Shown here: piece by piece, positions 23,647 through 31,847 of the stretch
Position numbering within the stretch: the first letter of the stretch is position 1
Layout: each line of letters begins with the position of its first letter
Assembly (NCBI GenBank): GCA_017305635.1
Contig: JAFKKF010000010.1
Location: 186,001-250,000 of the forward strand
From: Hyphomicrobiales bacterium
Lineage (GTDB): Bacteria; Pseudomonadota; Alphaproteobacteria; Rhizobiales; Kaistiaceae
Length of the DNA stretch: 64,000 nt
Direction: 5' to 3'
Position numbers and translations under genes: made by a program
Notes under the pieces: model-generated
What the model was told of the DNA's origin: nothing
The model's input: only the letters and a program-made list of their open reading frames with translations
The model's database searches: none

Positions 23647-24215
23647 AGGGGCGCCATGTCGCCCATGTCGCTCATGCGCTCCATGCGGCGGGCGTGCAGG
23701 CGCTCGCGCCGGGCGTGCTGGAAGGCGCGCACCGCGTAGCCGACGATGAAGTAGGAGGCGAGCGCGGTGATGGTGCCCATGATCACCCAGCCGACGATCA
23801 GCGGTTCGATGACGGGCAGGATCTTCGCCATCGACTTCTCGGCAATGGAATGCCCGATGCCCGGCGGCGGATGCGGGTGGTGGCCGAGGATCATGGCGCC
23901 GACCTTGTAGTCGAGCGCGAGCAGCGCCGGCAGCGTCACCGGATTGGCGATGGTGGTGGAAAGCACCGCGGCGAGCACGTTGCCGCGCAGGAGGAGCGAG
24001 AGGCCGACCGCCATCAGGTAGTGGAAGCCGAAGAGCGGCGACCAGCCGACGAAGATGCCGGCGGCGAAGCCGGTCGCCACCGCGTGCGGCGAGCCGGACA
24101 GGCGGAGGATGCGCTTGCCGAAATAGCGCAGCGACCGCGACCAGCCGGCGCTCGGCCAGATCGTCTCGCGTATGTGTTCGGTGAAGGTCCGCTTGTTGCG
24201 GCGGGCAAGGATCAT
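23643..24215 (-). CDS. DUF2062 family membrane protein
   Basis: 190-residue integral membrane protein. DUF2062 features include the arginine-rich N-terminus, [20 protein letters not shown] and [13 protein letters not shown]; hydrophobic helices lie at about 46-60, 65-85 and 130-158. The function is unknown. It is often found with pyrE and acpS in rhizobia. Four-base overlaps on both sides (pyrE and acpS) place it firmly in the operon. Confidence 0.9.
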   Translation of the reverse strand: MILARRNKRTFTEHIRETIWPSAGWSRSLRYFGKRILRLSGSPHAVATGFAAGIFVGWSPLFGFHYLMAVGLSLLLRGNVLAAVLSTTIANPVTLPALLALDYKVGAMILGHHPHPPPGIGHSIAEKSMAKILPVIEPLIVGWVIMGTITALASYFIVGYAVRAFQHARRERLHARRMERMSDMGDMAPL

Positions 24216-24811
24216 TGGCTCAGTCCGCGGCTTCCCGGCTTGACCGGCGGTATGGCGGCCATTTCCGGCGGAATTCGGTCGGCGGGATAGGCCGGCACCT
24301 TGAAGCGGGCAAGCGCGACGAGGGGCACGCCCACGTCCGCCTCGCCGCCGGAACGGTCGATGAGGCAGGCCTCGCCGACGACCTCGGCGCCGAGCGCCTT
24401 CACCGCCTCGACCGTCTCGCGGCTGGAAAGGCCGGTGGTGACGATGTCCTCGACGATGAGGACGCGGGCGCCCTTCTCCATCTCGAAGCGGCGGAGGCGG
24501 AACTGCCCCTCCTCGCGCTCGACCCAGAGCGCGGGGACGCCGAGGTGGCGCGCCGTCTCGTAGCCGGGGACGATGCCGCCGACGGCGGGCGACACGACGA
24601 GGTCGATCGGGCCGAGGTTGGCCGTCCTCACCTTGTCGGCGAGCGCCCGGCAGAGCTTCTCGGTGCGGTCGGGATACATGAAGACGCGCGCCTTCTGGAT
24701 GAAGAGCGGGCTGCGCAGGCCCGACGACAGGATGAAATGGCCTTCGAGGATGGCGCCCGAATCCTTGAAGACCTGGATGACCTCGGCCTCGTCCATTGCC
24801 CCTCCGTTCAT
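24212..24811 (-). CDS. pyrE: orotate phosphoribosyltransferase PyrE
   Basis: Joins orotate and PRPP to form orotidine monophosphate in pyrimidine synthesis. 199 residues. The PRPP-binding motif [14 protein letters not shown] is at 117-130, and [15 protein letters not shown] is near 71. The ATG at 24811 overlaps the rsh stop by four bases, which favours it over the internal ATG at 24796. Confidence 0.95.
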   Translation of the reverse strand: MNGGAMDEAEVIQVFKDSGAILEGHFILSSGLRSPLFIQKARVFMYPDRTEKLCRALADKVRTANLGPIDLVVSPAVGGIVPGYETARHLGVPALWVEREEGQFRLRRFEMEKGARVLIVEDIVTTGLSSRETVEAVKALGAEVVGEACLIDRSGGEADVGVPLVALARFKVPAYPADRIPPEMAAIPPVKPGSRGLSQ

Positions 24812-27126
24812 GCGTTGACCCTGACCGCGCTCGACACCACCGGGCGGGCGCGGAGCTGCGTCAGCAGCCGGGTCAGGTGCTTCAGGTCCGTGACGTCGAG
24901 GTCGATGGTCATGACCGAGAAATCGGGCGGCGCCTGGTTCATCTTCAGGTTCTGGATGTTGCCGTCATTGTCGGCGATGACGGTGGCGATCTGGGCGAGC
25001 GTGCCCGGCTCGTTGATGGCGGTCACCTCGATGCGGGTCGGGAAGCGCTCCTCGGTCCCCTCCTCGACGTCCCAGCGCACGTCCAGCCAGCGGTCGGGCT
25101 CGTCGTCGAACTCCTTCAGCGCCGGCGACTGGATCGGATAGATGGTGATGCCCTCGCCCGGCGTCATGATGCCGACGATGCGCTCGCCGGGCAGCGCGCC
25201 GCCCTCGGAAAAACGCACCTTCATCTCGCCGTGCAGGCCGCGGATCGGGATCGAGTGCTCCGGCGCGCTCGCGCGGTCGGACTTCCTCGTCCGCCCGGGC
25301 ACCTTGAACTTCAGGCCCGAGCCGCGCTTCAGCCCGAACCAGCCCTCCTCGTGCTTCGCCTTCGGAGCCGCCTTGGCCTGCGGCCGCTCTTCCTTCAGAT
25401 CGGGATAGACGGCCTTGAGGACGTTCAGCGAGGGGATCTCGCCGCGCCCGACGGCGGCGAGCATGTCGTCGAGGTTACTCTGGGCGAGGCGGCCGAGGAC
25501 GGGCTTCACCAGGTCGTCGGAATAGCGGCGCGTGGCGCGGGCGAAGGCGCGGGTCAGGATCTGGCGGCCGAGGCCGGCATACTGCTTGCGCACGGCCGCC
25601 CGCGTCGCGCGGCGAATGGCCGAGCGGGCCTTGCCGGTCACCACCATCGATTCCCAGGCGGGCGGCGGCACCTGGCCCTTGGCGCTCAGGATCTCGACCT
25701 CGTCGCCGTTATGGAGCTCGGTCATCAGCGGCATGTTGCGGCCATTGATGCGCGCGCCGACCGTGGTATCGCCGATTCCGGTATGGACGGCATAGGCGAA
25801 ATCGATCGGCGTCGCCCCGCGCGGCAGCGCGATGAGCTTGCCCTTCGGGGTGAAGGCGAAGACCTGGTCCTGGAACAGCTCGAGCTTGGTGTGCTCGAGG
25901 AACTCCTCCGGCGTGTCGCCCTCGGCGAGCATCTCGATGGTGCGCCGCAGCCATTCATAGGCGCGGATCTCATCGTTGAAGCCGGTCAGCCTGTGGCCGT
26001 TGGTGCCGTTCGCGCCATTCGCCCCGTTGGCGATGGTAGGCGCGGCGGCGCCGTTCACCGCGTGGCCGTTGATGCCGTCCGGCTTCGGCGCGACGCCGTC
26101 CTTGTAGAGCGCATGGGCGGCGATGCCGTATTCGGCGATGCGGTGCATCGCCTCCGTGCGGATCTGCAGCTCGACGCGCTGGCTGCCCGGCCCGACCACG
26201 GTGGTGTGGATCGAGCGATAGTCGTTCTGCTTCGGCGTCGAGATATAGTCCTTGAAGCGGCCGGGCACGCTCGGCCAGGTCGTGTGCACCATGCCGAGCG
26301 CGGCGTAGCAGTCGCCGACCGTGCCGACGATGACCCGGAAGCCGAGGATGTCGGAGAGCTGCTCGAAGCTGACCGCCTTCCGCTCCATCTTGCGGAAGAT
26401 CGAATAGGGCCGCTTCTCGCGTCCGCGCACCGTCGCCTTGATGCCGGCGGCGGCGAGGCGCTCGGTCAGCTCGCCCTCGATCTTCTCGATGAGCGCGCGG
26501 TTGCGCGTGCGCAGCTCGGCAAGCCGGCGGGCGATCGTGGCATAGGCCTCGGGGTTGACCGTGCGGAAGGCCAGCTCCTCCATCTCCTCGCGCATGTCCT
26601 GCATGCCCATGCGGCCGGCGAGCGGCGCATAGATGTCGAGGGTCTCCTCGGCGATGCGCTTCCTCGCCTCGTCCTTCATGAACTCGAGCGTGCGCATGTT
26701 GTGGAGGCGGTCGGCGAGCTTGACGAGAAGCACCCGCACGTCCTCGGAGATGGCGAGCAGGAGCTTGCGCAGGTTCTCGCCCTGCGCCGCCTTCTTCGAC
26801 ACGAGGTCGAGCTTCGATATCTTGGTCAGGCCCTCGACCAGCCGGCCGATGTCCTCGCCGAACATCTGGTCGATCTCGCCGCGCGTGGCGTCGGTGTCCT
26901 CGATCGTGTCGTGGAGGAGCGCGACCGCGATGGTGGCGTCGTCGAGCTTCAGGTCGGTGAGGATGCCGGCGACTTCGAGCGGGTGCGAGAAATAAGGATC
27001 GCCATTGGCGCGCCGCTGCGTGCCATGCTTCTGCATGGCGTAGACATAGGCCTTGTTGAGCAGGTTCTCGTCCGCGTTCGGATTGTACCGCGTGACCCGC
27101 TCGACCAACTCGTACTGGCGCATCAT
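24808..27126 (-). CDS. rsh: bifunctional (p)ppGpp synthetase/hydrolase Rsh
   Basis: RelA/SpoT homologue that makes and degrades the stringent-response alarmone. 772 residues. The HD hydrolase domain is at the N-terminus ([10 protein letters not shown]72-D73), the synthetase domain near 235-345 ([33 protein letters not shown]), TGS near 420-480, a helical/zinc-finger region and a C-terminal ACT domain ([20 protein letters not shown]). Both active sites look intact. Residues about 346-383 are a low-complexity insert rich in Asn-Gly ([13 protein letters not shown]) between synthetase and TGS. The order rpoZ-rsh-pyrE is typical. Confidence 0.95.
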   Translation of the reverse strand: MMRQYELVERVTRYNPNADENLLNKAYVYAMQKHGTQRRANGDPYFSHPLEVAGILTDLKLDDATIAVALLHDTIEDTDATRGEIDQMFGEDIGRLVEGLTKISKLDLVSKKAAQGENLRKLLLAISEDVRVLLVKLADRLHNMRTLEFMKDEARKRIAEETLDIYAPLAGRMGMQDMREEMEELAFRTVNPEAYATIARRLAELRTRNRALIEKIEGELTERLAAAGIKATVRGREKRPYSIFRKMERKAVSFEQLSDILGFRVIVGTVGDCYAALGMVHTTWPSVPGRFKDYISTPKQNDYRSIHTTVVGPGSQRVELQIRTEAMHRIAEYGIAAHALYKDGVAPKPDGINGHAVNGAAAPTIANGANGANGTNGHRLTGFNDEIRAYEWLRRTIEMLAEGDTPEEFLEHTKLELFQDQVFAFTPKGKLIALPRGATPIDFAYAVHTGIGDTTVGARINGRNMPLMTELHNGDEVEILSAKGQVPPPAWESMVVTGKARSAIRRATRAAVRKQYAGLGRQILTRAFARATRRYSDDLVKPVLGRLAQSNLDDMLAAVGRGEIPSLNVLKAVYPDLKEERPQAKAAPKAKHEEGWFGLKRGSGLKFKVPGRTRKSDRASAPEHSIPIRGLHGEMKVRFSEGGALPGERIVGIMTPGEGITIYPIQSPALKEFDDEPDRWLDVRWDVEEGTEERFPTRIEVTAINEPGTLAQIATVIADNDGNIQNLKMNQAPPDFSVMTIDLDVTDLKHLTRLLTQLRARPVVSSAVRVNA

Positions 27127-27212
27127 GGCGCGAAAAACCTCACGGCCGGGACGCCGCCCGGCGCCCGGCCCTCTCGATCATCGCTCCAAATATAGGGACG
27201 GAAAAGCCTAAG

Positions 27213-27236
27213 AAGCCGGAAAAACCGGCCTTCCGG
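27213..27236 (-). terminator. weak intrinsic terminator after rpoZ
   Basis: Immediately after the rpoZ stop, GCCGGAA and TTCCGGC arms surround GGCCGG and a T-run (minus strand). It may attenuate transcription from rpoZ into rsh rather than stop it fully. Confidence 0.5.
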
Positions 27237-27237
27237 C

Positions 27238-27627
27238 TCAGAAATCTTCGTTCTTGTCCGGCGGGACCATGCTCTCGAGGCCGCGCAGCAGCTCTTCCTC
27301 GGACATGCGGTCGAAGACGATGCTGTCGTCGGCGCCGCCGCTGGCGTCGGTCTTCGGCGAGGCGATCATCGGAACCGGCTCGGCCTCCGGCTCGTCGACC
27401 TCGACATACTTCTGGAGGCTGTGGATCAGGTCTTCCTTGAGGTCGTCGGGCTGGACCGTCTGGTCGGCGATCTCACGCAGCGCGACCACCGGGTTCTTGT
27501 CGTTGTCGCGGTCGATGGTGAGCGAGGCGCCGCTCGAGATCATGCGGGCGCGATGGCTGGCGAGAAGCACCAATTCGAAGCGGTTCTCGACCTTGTCGAC
27601 GCAGTCCTCGACGGTGACGCGAGCCAT
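27238..27627 (-). CDS. rpoZ: RNA polymerase omega subunit RpoZ
   Basis: Small subunit that stabilises beta-prime and in many proteobacteria links RNA polymerase to ppGpp. 129 residues, with the alphaproteobacterial N-terminus [20 protein letters not shown] and [16 protein letters not shown]. The acidic C-terminal extension is usual in this class. Located just upstream of rsh. Confidence 0.97.
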   Translation of the reverse strand: MARVTVEDCVDKVENRFELVLLASHRARMISSGASLTIDRDNDKNPVVALREIADQTVQPDDLKEDLIHSLQKYVEVDEPEAEPVPMIASPKTDASGGADDSIVFDRMSEEELLRGLESMVPPDKNEDF

Positions 27628-27945
27628 GGGGTGAAGTCTCCTGAGGGGGGAATGTGGCGAGGCATATAGGCCCCGCCGCCCCGCGATGCAAGCAAAACGC
27701 GGGGGAAACCGGGCAAATCGCCCGCCGCCGCCCTAGACCCGCGCCGAGGGCGCGTTATATCGGGTTTCGGGTCGCGTTGCTTTTCCGGGACCCGGCGTCA
27801 TTTCGGTCTATTGCCTTCGAGCTATTGCTTCATAGCCGGAAGCCGAGCGCATACCCGGCCCGCCCGCACCTCCGCCCGTTCGCGGATCAAAACAGGCGGC
27901 CGCGCCGTTTCTGCGTGATCGGGCCGGTGGAGATACGGGAAAACC
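27628..27945. other. divergent intergenic region rpoZ / NYN gene
   Basis: 318 bases without a supported gene. It holds the rpoZ promoter at 27663-27691 and the leader of the NYN gene, whose ATG at 27946 is preceded by GGAGATACGGG. No riboswitch-like or repeat structure was recognised. Confidence 0.7.
27663..27691 (-). promoter_or_regulatory. candidate rpoZ promoter
   Basis: On the minus strand, TTGCAT (27686-27691), a 17-base GC-rich spacer and TATATG (27663-27668) lie 36 bases upstream of the start codon. Good match to the housekeeping sigma consensus, and the best promoter-like sequence seen in this window. Confidence 0.6.
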
Positions 27946-28554
27946 ATGTTCGATCCGCGCGAAAAGATCGCCCTCTTCATCGACGGCGCCAATCTCTACG
28001 CGACCTCGAAGTCGCTGGGATTCGACATCGATTACAAGCGCTTGCTGCATGAATTTCAGGGAAAGGGTTATCTGCTGCGGGCCTACTATTACACCGCGCT
28101 GGCGGAGGACCAGGAATATTCCTCGATCCGGCCGCTGATCGATTGGCTCGACTATAACGGGTACACGGTCATCACCAAGCCGACGAAGGAGTTCGTCGAC
28201 GCCTCCGGCCGGCGCAAGATCAAGGGCAACATGGACATCGAGCTCGCCGTCCATGTCATGGAGATGGCCGAGCATATCGACCACCTCGTGCTCTTCTCCG
28301 GCGATGGCGACTTCCGCTCGCTGGTCGAGGCCGTGCAGCGGAAGGGCCGCAAGGTCAGCGTCATCTCCACCCTCGCCACCCAGCCGCCGATGATCGCCGA
28401 CGAGCTCCGCCGCCAGGCCGACCATTTCGTCGACCTCGCCACGCTCCAGTCGAAGGTCGGGCGCGACCCGTCGGAGCGCGCCAGCCGCCAGGCCGAGCGC
28501 GTCCAGCAGGCCAATGCCTTCAGCGACGAGTTCGAGGACGACGACGCGTTCTAA
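27946..28554 (+). CDS. NYN domain protein, LabA/DUF88 type
   Basis: 202-residue protein of the PIN-like NYN superfamily, which includes putative RNases. Conserved acidic motifs are visible: LFIDGANLYATSKSLG near residue 10, KGNMDIELAVHVMEMAE in the middle and LFSGDGDFRSLVEAVQRKGR, giving the expected Asp cluster for metal-dependent nuclease activity. The C-terminal 50 residues are a charged tail. Alphaproteobacteria commonly carry one copy near rpoZ. Substrate unknown. Confidence 0.9.
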   Translation: MFDPREKIALFIDGANLYATSKSLGFDIDYKRLLHEFQGKGYLLRAYYYTALAEDQEYSSIRPLIDWLDYNGYTVITKPTKEFVDASGRRKIKGNMDIELAVHVMEMAEHIDHLVLFSGDGDFRSLVEAVQRKGRKVSVISTLATQPPMIADELRRQADHFVDLATLQSKVGRDPSERASRQAERVQQANAFSDEFEDDDAF

Positions 28555-28573
28555 TCCCGATATCCAGCCCGAC

Positions 28574-29227
28574 ATGCCCGAGATCGAAGGAACGGCGACC
28601 CAGCCCGGCCGCGACTGCCCGCTCTGCCCGCGCCTCGTCGCCTTCCGCGAGAAATGGCGGGCGGCCGAGCCGACATGGTTCAATGCGCCGGTGCCGAACT
28701 TCGGCACGCCCGACGCGCGCCTTCTCATTTCCGGCCTCGCGCCGGGCCTGCGCGGCGCCAACCGTACGGGGCGTCCCTTCACCGGCGACTATGCCGGCGA
28801 CCTCCTCTTCCGGACGCTCCTCGATTTCGGCTTCGCCCGCGGCGTCTATCTGGCGCGGCCCGACGACGGCTTCACGCTGGTCGACGCCATGATCGCCAAC
28901 GGCGTGCGCTGCGTGCCGCCCGAGAACAAGCCGCTGCCCGTCGAGGTCAATACCTGCCGCCGCTTCCTGTCGGCGACGATCCCGGCCATGCCGAACCTGC
29001 GCGCCATCGTCACCCTCGGCCGCATCGCGCATGACACGGCCGTGGTGGCGCTCGGCCTCAAGCGCTCGGCGGTGCCCTTCGGCCACGGCGCCGTCCACCG
29101 CCTGCCATCGGGCGTGACGATGCACGACAGCTATCACTGCTCCCGCTACAACACGAATACCGGCGTGCTCACCGAGGCGATGTTCCGCTCCGTCTTCGCA
29201 GCGGTGCGGCAGGAGCTGGACGGGTAG
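28574..29227 (+). CDS. type 5 uracil-DNA glycosylase (UdgB-like)
   Basis: Base-excision repair enzyme removing uracil, and in this family other deaminated bases, from DNA. 217 residues. Motif A is ISGLAPGLRGANRTGRPFTG, which lacks the catalytic Asp/Asn of family 1 as expected for family 5; the second motif is HDSYHCSRYNTNTG. Cysteines in DCPLCPRL near the N-terminus, with later Cys residues, fit the Fe-S cluster. I chose ATG 28574 (MPEIEGTA) because the earlier ATG at 28514 lies inside the NYN gene. Confidence 0.9.
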   Translation: MPEIEGTATQPGRDCPLCPRLVAFREKWRAAEPTWFNAPVPNFGTPDARLLISGLAPGLRGANRTGRPFTGDYAGDLLFRTLLDFGFARGVYLARPDDGFTLVDAMIANGVRCVPPENKPLPVEVNTCRRFLSATIPAMPNLRAIVTLGRIAHDTAVVALGLKRSAVPFGHGAVHRLPSGVTMHDSYHCSRYNTNTGVLTEAMFRSVFAAVRQELDG

Positions 29228-29237
29228 CCCCCTTCCT

Positions 29238-29325
29238 GCGCCCCCTCCACCATCCTTCGGATGGTCCCCCTCCCCCGCTTCGCAGGGGAGGAACCGCGGC
29301 GGCGCAGTCGACCGAGGGGGCGTCC
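29238..29325. repeat. dispersed palindromic element, family A copy 4
   Basis: Begins GCGCCCCCTCCACCATC and ends CCGAGGGGGCGTCC, with both terminal repeats present but the central CTTGCGCGACGTGG block deleted. The first hairpin reads CCATCC/GGATGG, a paired change compared with copies 1 and 5. It lies between the convergent uracil-DNA glycosylase and shikimate dehydrogenase-like genes. Confidence 0.8.
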
Positions 29326-30180
29326 CTACCCGAAAATCTCCACCAGCTTCGCCCGCATCACCGCCGGGTCGACGTCGACGCCGGTCCAGTAGCGGATGCC
29401 GATGACGCCCTGGTTGATCAGCATGCCGAGACCGTCGATGCCCTTGCAGCCGCGGGCGCGCGCCTCGCGGATGAGGTTGGTGACCGGCGGATTGGCGATG
29501 ACGTCGGCGACCACCATGCCCGGCTTCAGCGTGTCGAGATCGATGTCGAGCTTCGCATCCACATCCGGGAAGAGGCCGATGGAGGTCGCGTTGACGACGA
29601 TGTCGGTGCCCTCCGCCATCCGGTATTCCGGCGTCCACGGCGCATAGGTCGCCTTCGCCTCCGTCTTCCCGTTGAGGAGCGCGACCAATGGCTCGGCGCG
29701 CTCGCGGCTGCGGTTGACGATGGTGATCGCCGTCGCGCCCGCCAGGGCCAGCTCGACCGCGATCGCCCGGGCCGCGCCGCCGGCGCCGAACATGACGACC
29801 TTCTTTCCCTTCGGATCGGTCACCTCCATGAGCGAGGTGAGAAAACCCTTGCCGTCGGTGTTCTCGCCGATCAGCTTGCCGTCGCGCATCACGGCGCAGT
29901 TGACGGCGCCCATGATCGCGGCGGATTCGCCAAGTCCGTCGAGATGCTCGATCACCGTGACCTTGTGCGGCAGCGAGCAGTTGAAGCCGAGCCAGCCCAT
30001 GGCGCGGGCGCCGCGCACCGCGTCGCCGAGGAGTGCCGGCGGCACCTCGCAATTGACATAGCGGACGTCCATGCCGTGGTGGCGGAACGCGGCCTCGACC
30101 ATGTCGACGGTCGGGTTATCCGCCGCGCCGGTCGAGAACGAGCCGGTTATCCGGCTGAGGAAACTCTTCGCCCTGGCCAT
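29326..30180 (-). CDS. shikimate dehydrogenase-like protein (AroE family)
   Basis: 284-residue NADP-binding oxidoreductase of the shikimate/quinate dehydrogenase family. Catalytic K73 (SLPHKVTV) and D109 (ENTDGKGF) are present, as is the nucleotide loop GAGGAARAIAVELA; NRSRERAE would contact the cofactor phosphate. The usual N-terminal substrate motif (HSLSPxxHN) is replaced by GSFSTGAADNPTVD, so this may be a paralogue acting on a related substrate rather than the main AroE. It lies by smpB-dapA, not in the common coaE-aroE-maf cluster. Confidence 0.8.
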   Translation of the reverse strand: MARAKSFLSRITGSFSTGAADNPTVDMVEAAFRHHGMDVRYVNCEVPPALLGDAVRGARAMGWLGFNCSLPHKVTVIEHLDGLGESAAIMGAVNCAVMRDGKLIGENTDGKGFLTSLMEVTDPKGKKVVMFGAGGAARAIAVELALAGATAITIVNRSRERAEPLVALLNGKTEAKATYAPWTPEYRMAEGTDIVVNATSIGLFPDVDAKLDIDLDTLKPGMVVADVIANPPVTNLIREARARGCKGIDGLGMLINQGVIGIRYWTGVDVDPAVMRAKLVEIFG

Positions 30181-30211
30181 TCCGTCCTCCCCCTTCCGGC
30201 GGCGCGCCGCC

Positions 30212-30688
30212 TTATCCCTTGTCGCGCATCAGCCGCGATTTCTCGCGGTTCCAGTCGCGCTTCTTCGACGTCTCGCGCTTGTCGTGAAGCTTCTTGCCAC
30301 GCGCCACGGCCAGCTCGACCTTGGCGCGGCCGCGGTCGTTGAAGAAGACCTTCAGCGGCACGATGGTCATGCCCTCGCGCTCGACGGCACCGATCAGGCG
30401 GCCGATCTCGCGCTTGTGAAGGAGGAGCTTCCGCGGCCGCCGGGTCTCGTGGTTGAAGCGGTTCGCCTGCAGGTATTCCGGGATATAGGCGTTGTAGAGC
30501 CACATCTCGCCGTTCTTCTCGCCGGCATAGGCATCGGAGATGCTGGAGCGGCCCTCGCGCAGCGACTTCACCTCCGTGCCGGTCAGCGCGATGCCGGCCT
30601 CGTAGGTCTGCCCGATCTCATAGTTGAAGCGCGCGCGCCGGTTCGCGGCCGCGATCCGCGACGCGGGCGTGTCCTTGGTGGCGGCCAT
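30212..30688 (-). CDS. smpB: SsrA-binding protein SmpB
   Basis: Binds tmRNA and brings it to stalled ribosomes for trans-translation. 158 residues: [20 protein letters not shown] and [19 protein letters not shown] near the start, and the basic tail [19 protein letters not shown] that enters the mRNA channel. It starts eight bases after the dapA stop on the same strand, the usual rhizobial dapA-smpB pairing. Confidence 0.97.
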   Translation of the reverse strand: MAATKDTPASRIAAANRRARFNYEIGQTYEAGIALTGTEVKSLREGRSSISDAYAGEKNGEMWLYNAYIPEYLQANRFNHETRRPRKLLLHKREIGRLIGAVEREGMTIVPLKVFFNDRGRAKVELAVARGKKLHDKRETSKKRDWNREKSRLMRDKG

Positions 30689-30696
30689 CTATCGTC

Positions 30697-31572
30697 TCAG
30701 TTGAGCAGGCCCGCATGGACCATGGCGTCACGGATCTCCTTCCGGGTCGTTTCCGAGACGCTGACCAGCGGCAGGCGGACGTCGTCCTCCATCTTGCCGA
30801 TGACCGAAAGCGCATACTTCACGCCGGTCGGGTTCGGCTCGATGAACAGCGCACGGTGGAGCGGCATCAGCCGGTCCTGATAGGTCAGCGCGCGGCCGTA
30901 ATCGCCCGCCATGCAGGCTTCCTGGAATTCGGAAAGCAGCTTCGGCGCCACGTTCGAGGTCACCGAGATGCAGCCGTGGCCGCCATGGGCCATGACCGCG
31001 AGCGCGGTGGCGTCGTCGCCGGAAAGTTGCACGAAGTCCGGCCCACAGGCGCCGCGCTGGAGGCTGACGCGGTCGATCTTGCCGGTCGCGTCCTTCACGC
31101 CGATGATGTTCTTCAGTTCGAACAGGCGAGCCATGGTTTCGACGCTCATGTCGATCACCGAGCGCGGCGGGATGTTGTAGATCACGATCGGGATGCCGAT
31201 GGCGTCGTTGATCGCCTTGAAGTGCTGGTAGAGCCCTTCCTGGTTCGGCTTGTTGTAGTAGGGCGTGACCACGAGCACGGCGTCGGCGCCGGCCTTCTCG
31301 GCATGGCGGGCGAGGTCGATCGCCTCGCTGGTATTGTTCGAGCCGGCGCCGGCAACGACCGGCACCCTGCCCTTCACCGTCTCGATGCAGATCTCGACCA
31401 CGCGCTTGTGCTCGCCATGGGAAAGCGTCGGGCTCTCGCCGGTGGTGCCCATCGGCACGAGGCCGTGGCTGCCCTCGGCAACCTGCCATTCCACGAAAGA
31501 ACGAAATGCATCCTCGTCGACGCGCCCGTCGCGCATCGGCGTCACCAAAGCGGTGATGGAACCCTTCAACAT
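30697..31572 (-). CDS. dapA: 4-hydroxy-tetrahydrodipicolinate synthase DapA
   Basis: Condenses pyruvate with aspartate semialdehyde, the first committed step to diaminopimelate and lysine. 291 residues. Catalytic residues are T44 ([10 protein letters not shown]), Y132 (IYNIPPRS) and Schiff-base K160 (IIGVKDATG). I chose the ATG at 31572 ([13 protein letters not shown]) because it matches the family N-terminus. The in-frame ATG at 31650 would add 26 residues without similarity to the family. Divergent from the lytic transglycosylase gene. Confidence 0.96.
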   Translation of the reverse strand: MLKGSITALVTPMRDGRVDEDAFRSFVEWQVAEGSHGLVPMGTTGESPTLSHGEHKRVVEICIETVKGRVPVVAGAGSNNTSEAIDLARHAEKAGADAVLVVTPYYNKPNQEGLYQHFKAINDAIGIPIVIYNIPPRSVIDMSVETMARLFELKNIIGVKDATGKIDRVSLQRGACGPDFVQLSGDDATALAVMAHGGHGCISVTSNVAPKLLSEFQEACMAGDYGRALTYQDRLMPLHRALFIEPNPTGVKYALSVIGKMEDDVRLPLVSVSETTRKEIRDAMVHAGLLN

Positions 31573-31763
31573 GGCTTTAGCCTTATCCGCGCCAAAATCG
31601 GCGGTTTCGTTTAGGTTGGTGACGATAGTGCGCGAGTCGGGCGCGAGCAAGGCGCTGGCCGGTCCCCGATGTCGTCAAGCATTCATTCACTATGGCACAA
31701 TAGGGTCCTGGTGGGATGATCGAGAAATTCGTCAGAGGGACTGGCCGAATCTAGCGTCCCTTT

Positions 31764-31817
31764 GATTCCGAAGTTCGCTCACGGCGTTCGCCGCAAGCTC
31801 GGGCGAACTTCGGAATC
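31764..31817. other. long perfect inverted repeat upstream of slt
   Basis: Arms GATTCCGAAGTTCGC (31764-31778) and GCGAACTTCGGAATC (31803-31817) are perfect over 15 bases with a 24-base loop. GTCCC and GGGAC extend the stem beyond a three-base bulge on the left side. It ends 30 bases before the slt start codon. It could be an mRNA leader hairpin or a dispersed-element relic; no second copy was seen in the window. Confidence 0.6.
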
Positions 31818-31847
31818 GGGACACTGGATGTCGAGGGCCATGGGCGG

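Noticed and set aside
24796-27195. A 799-codon plus-strand open frame opposite rsh
   Set aside because: Mirror of the rsh reading frame; no independent coding evidence.
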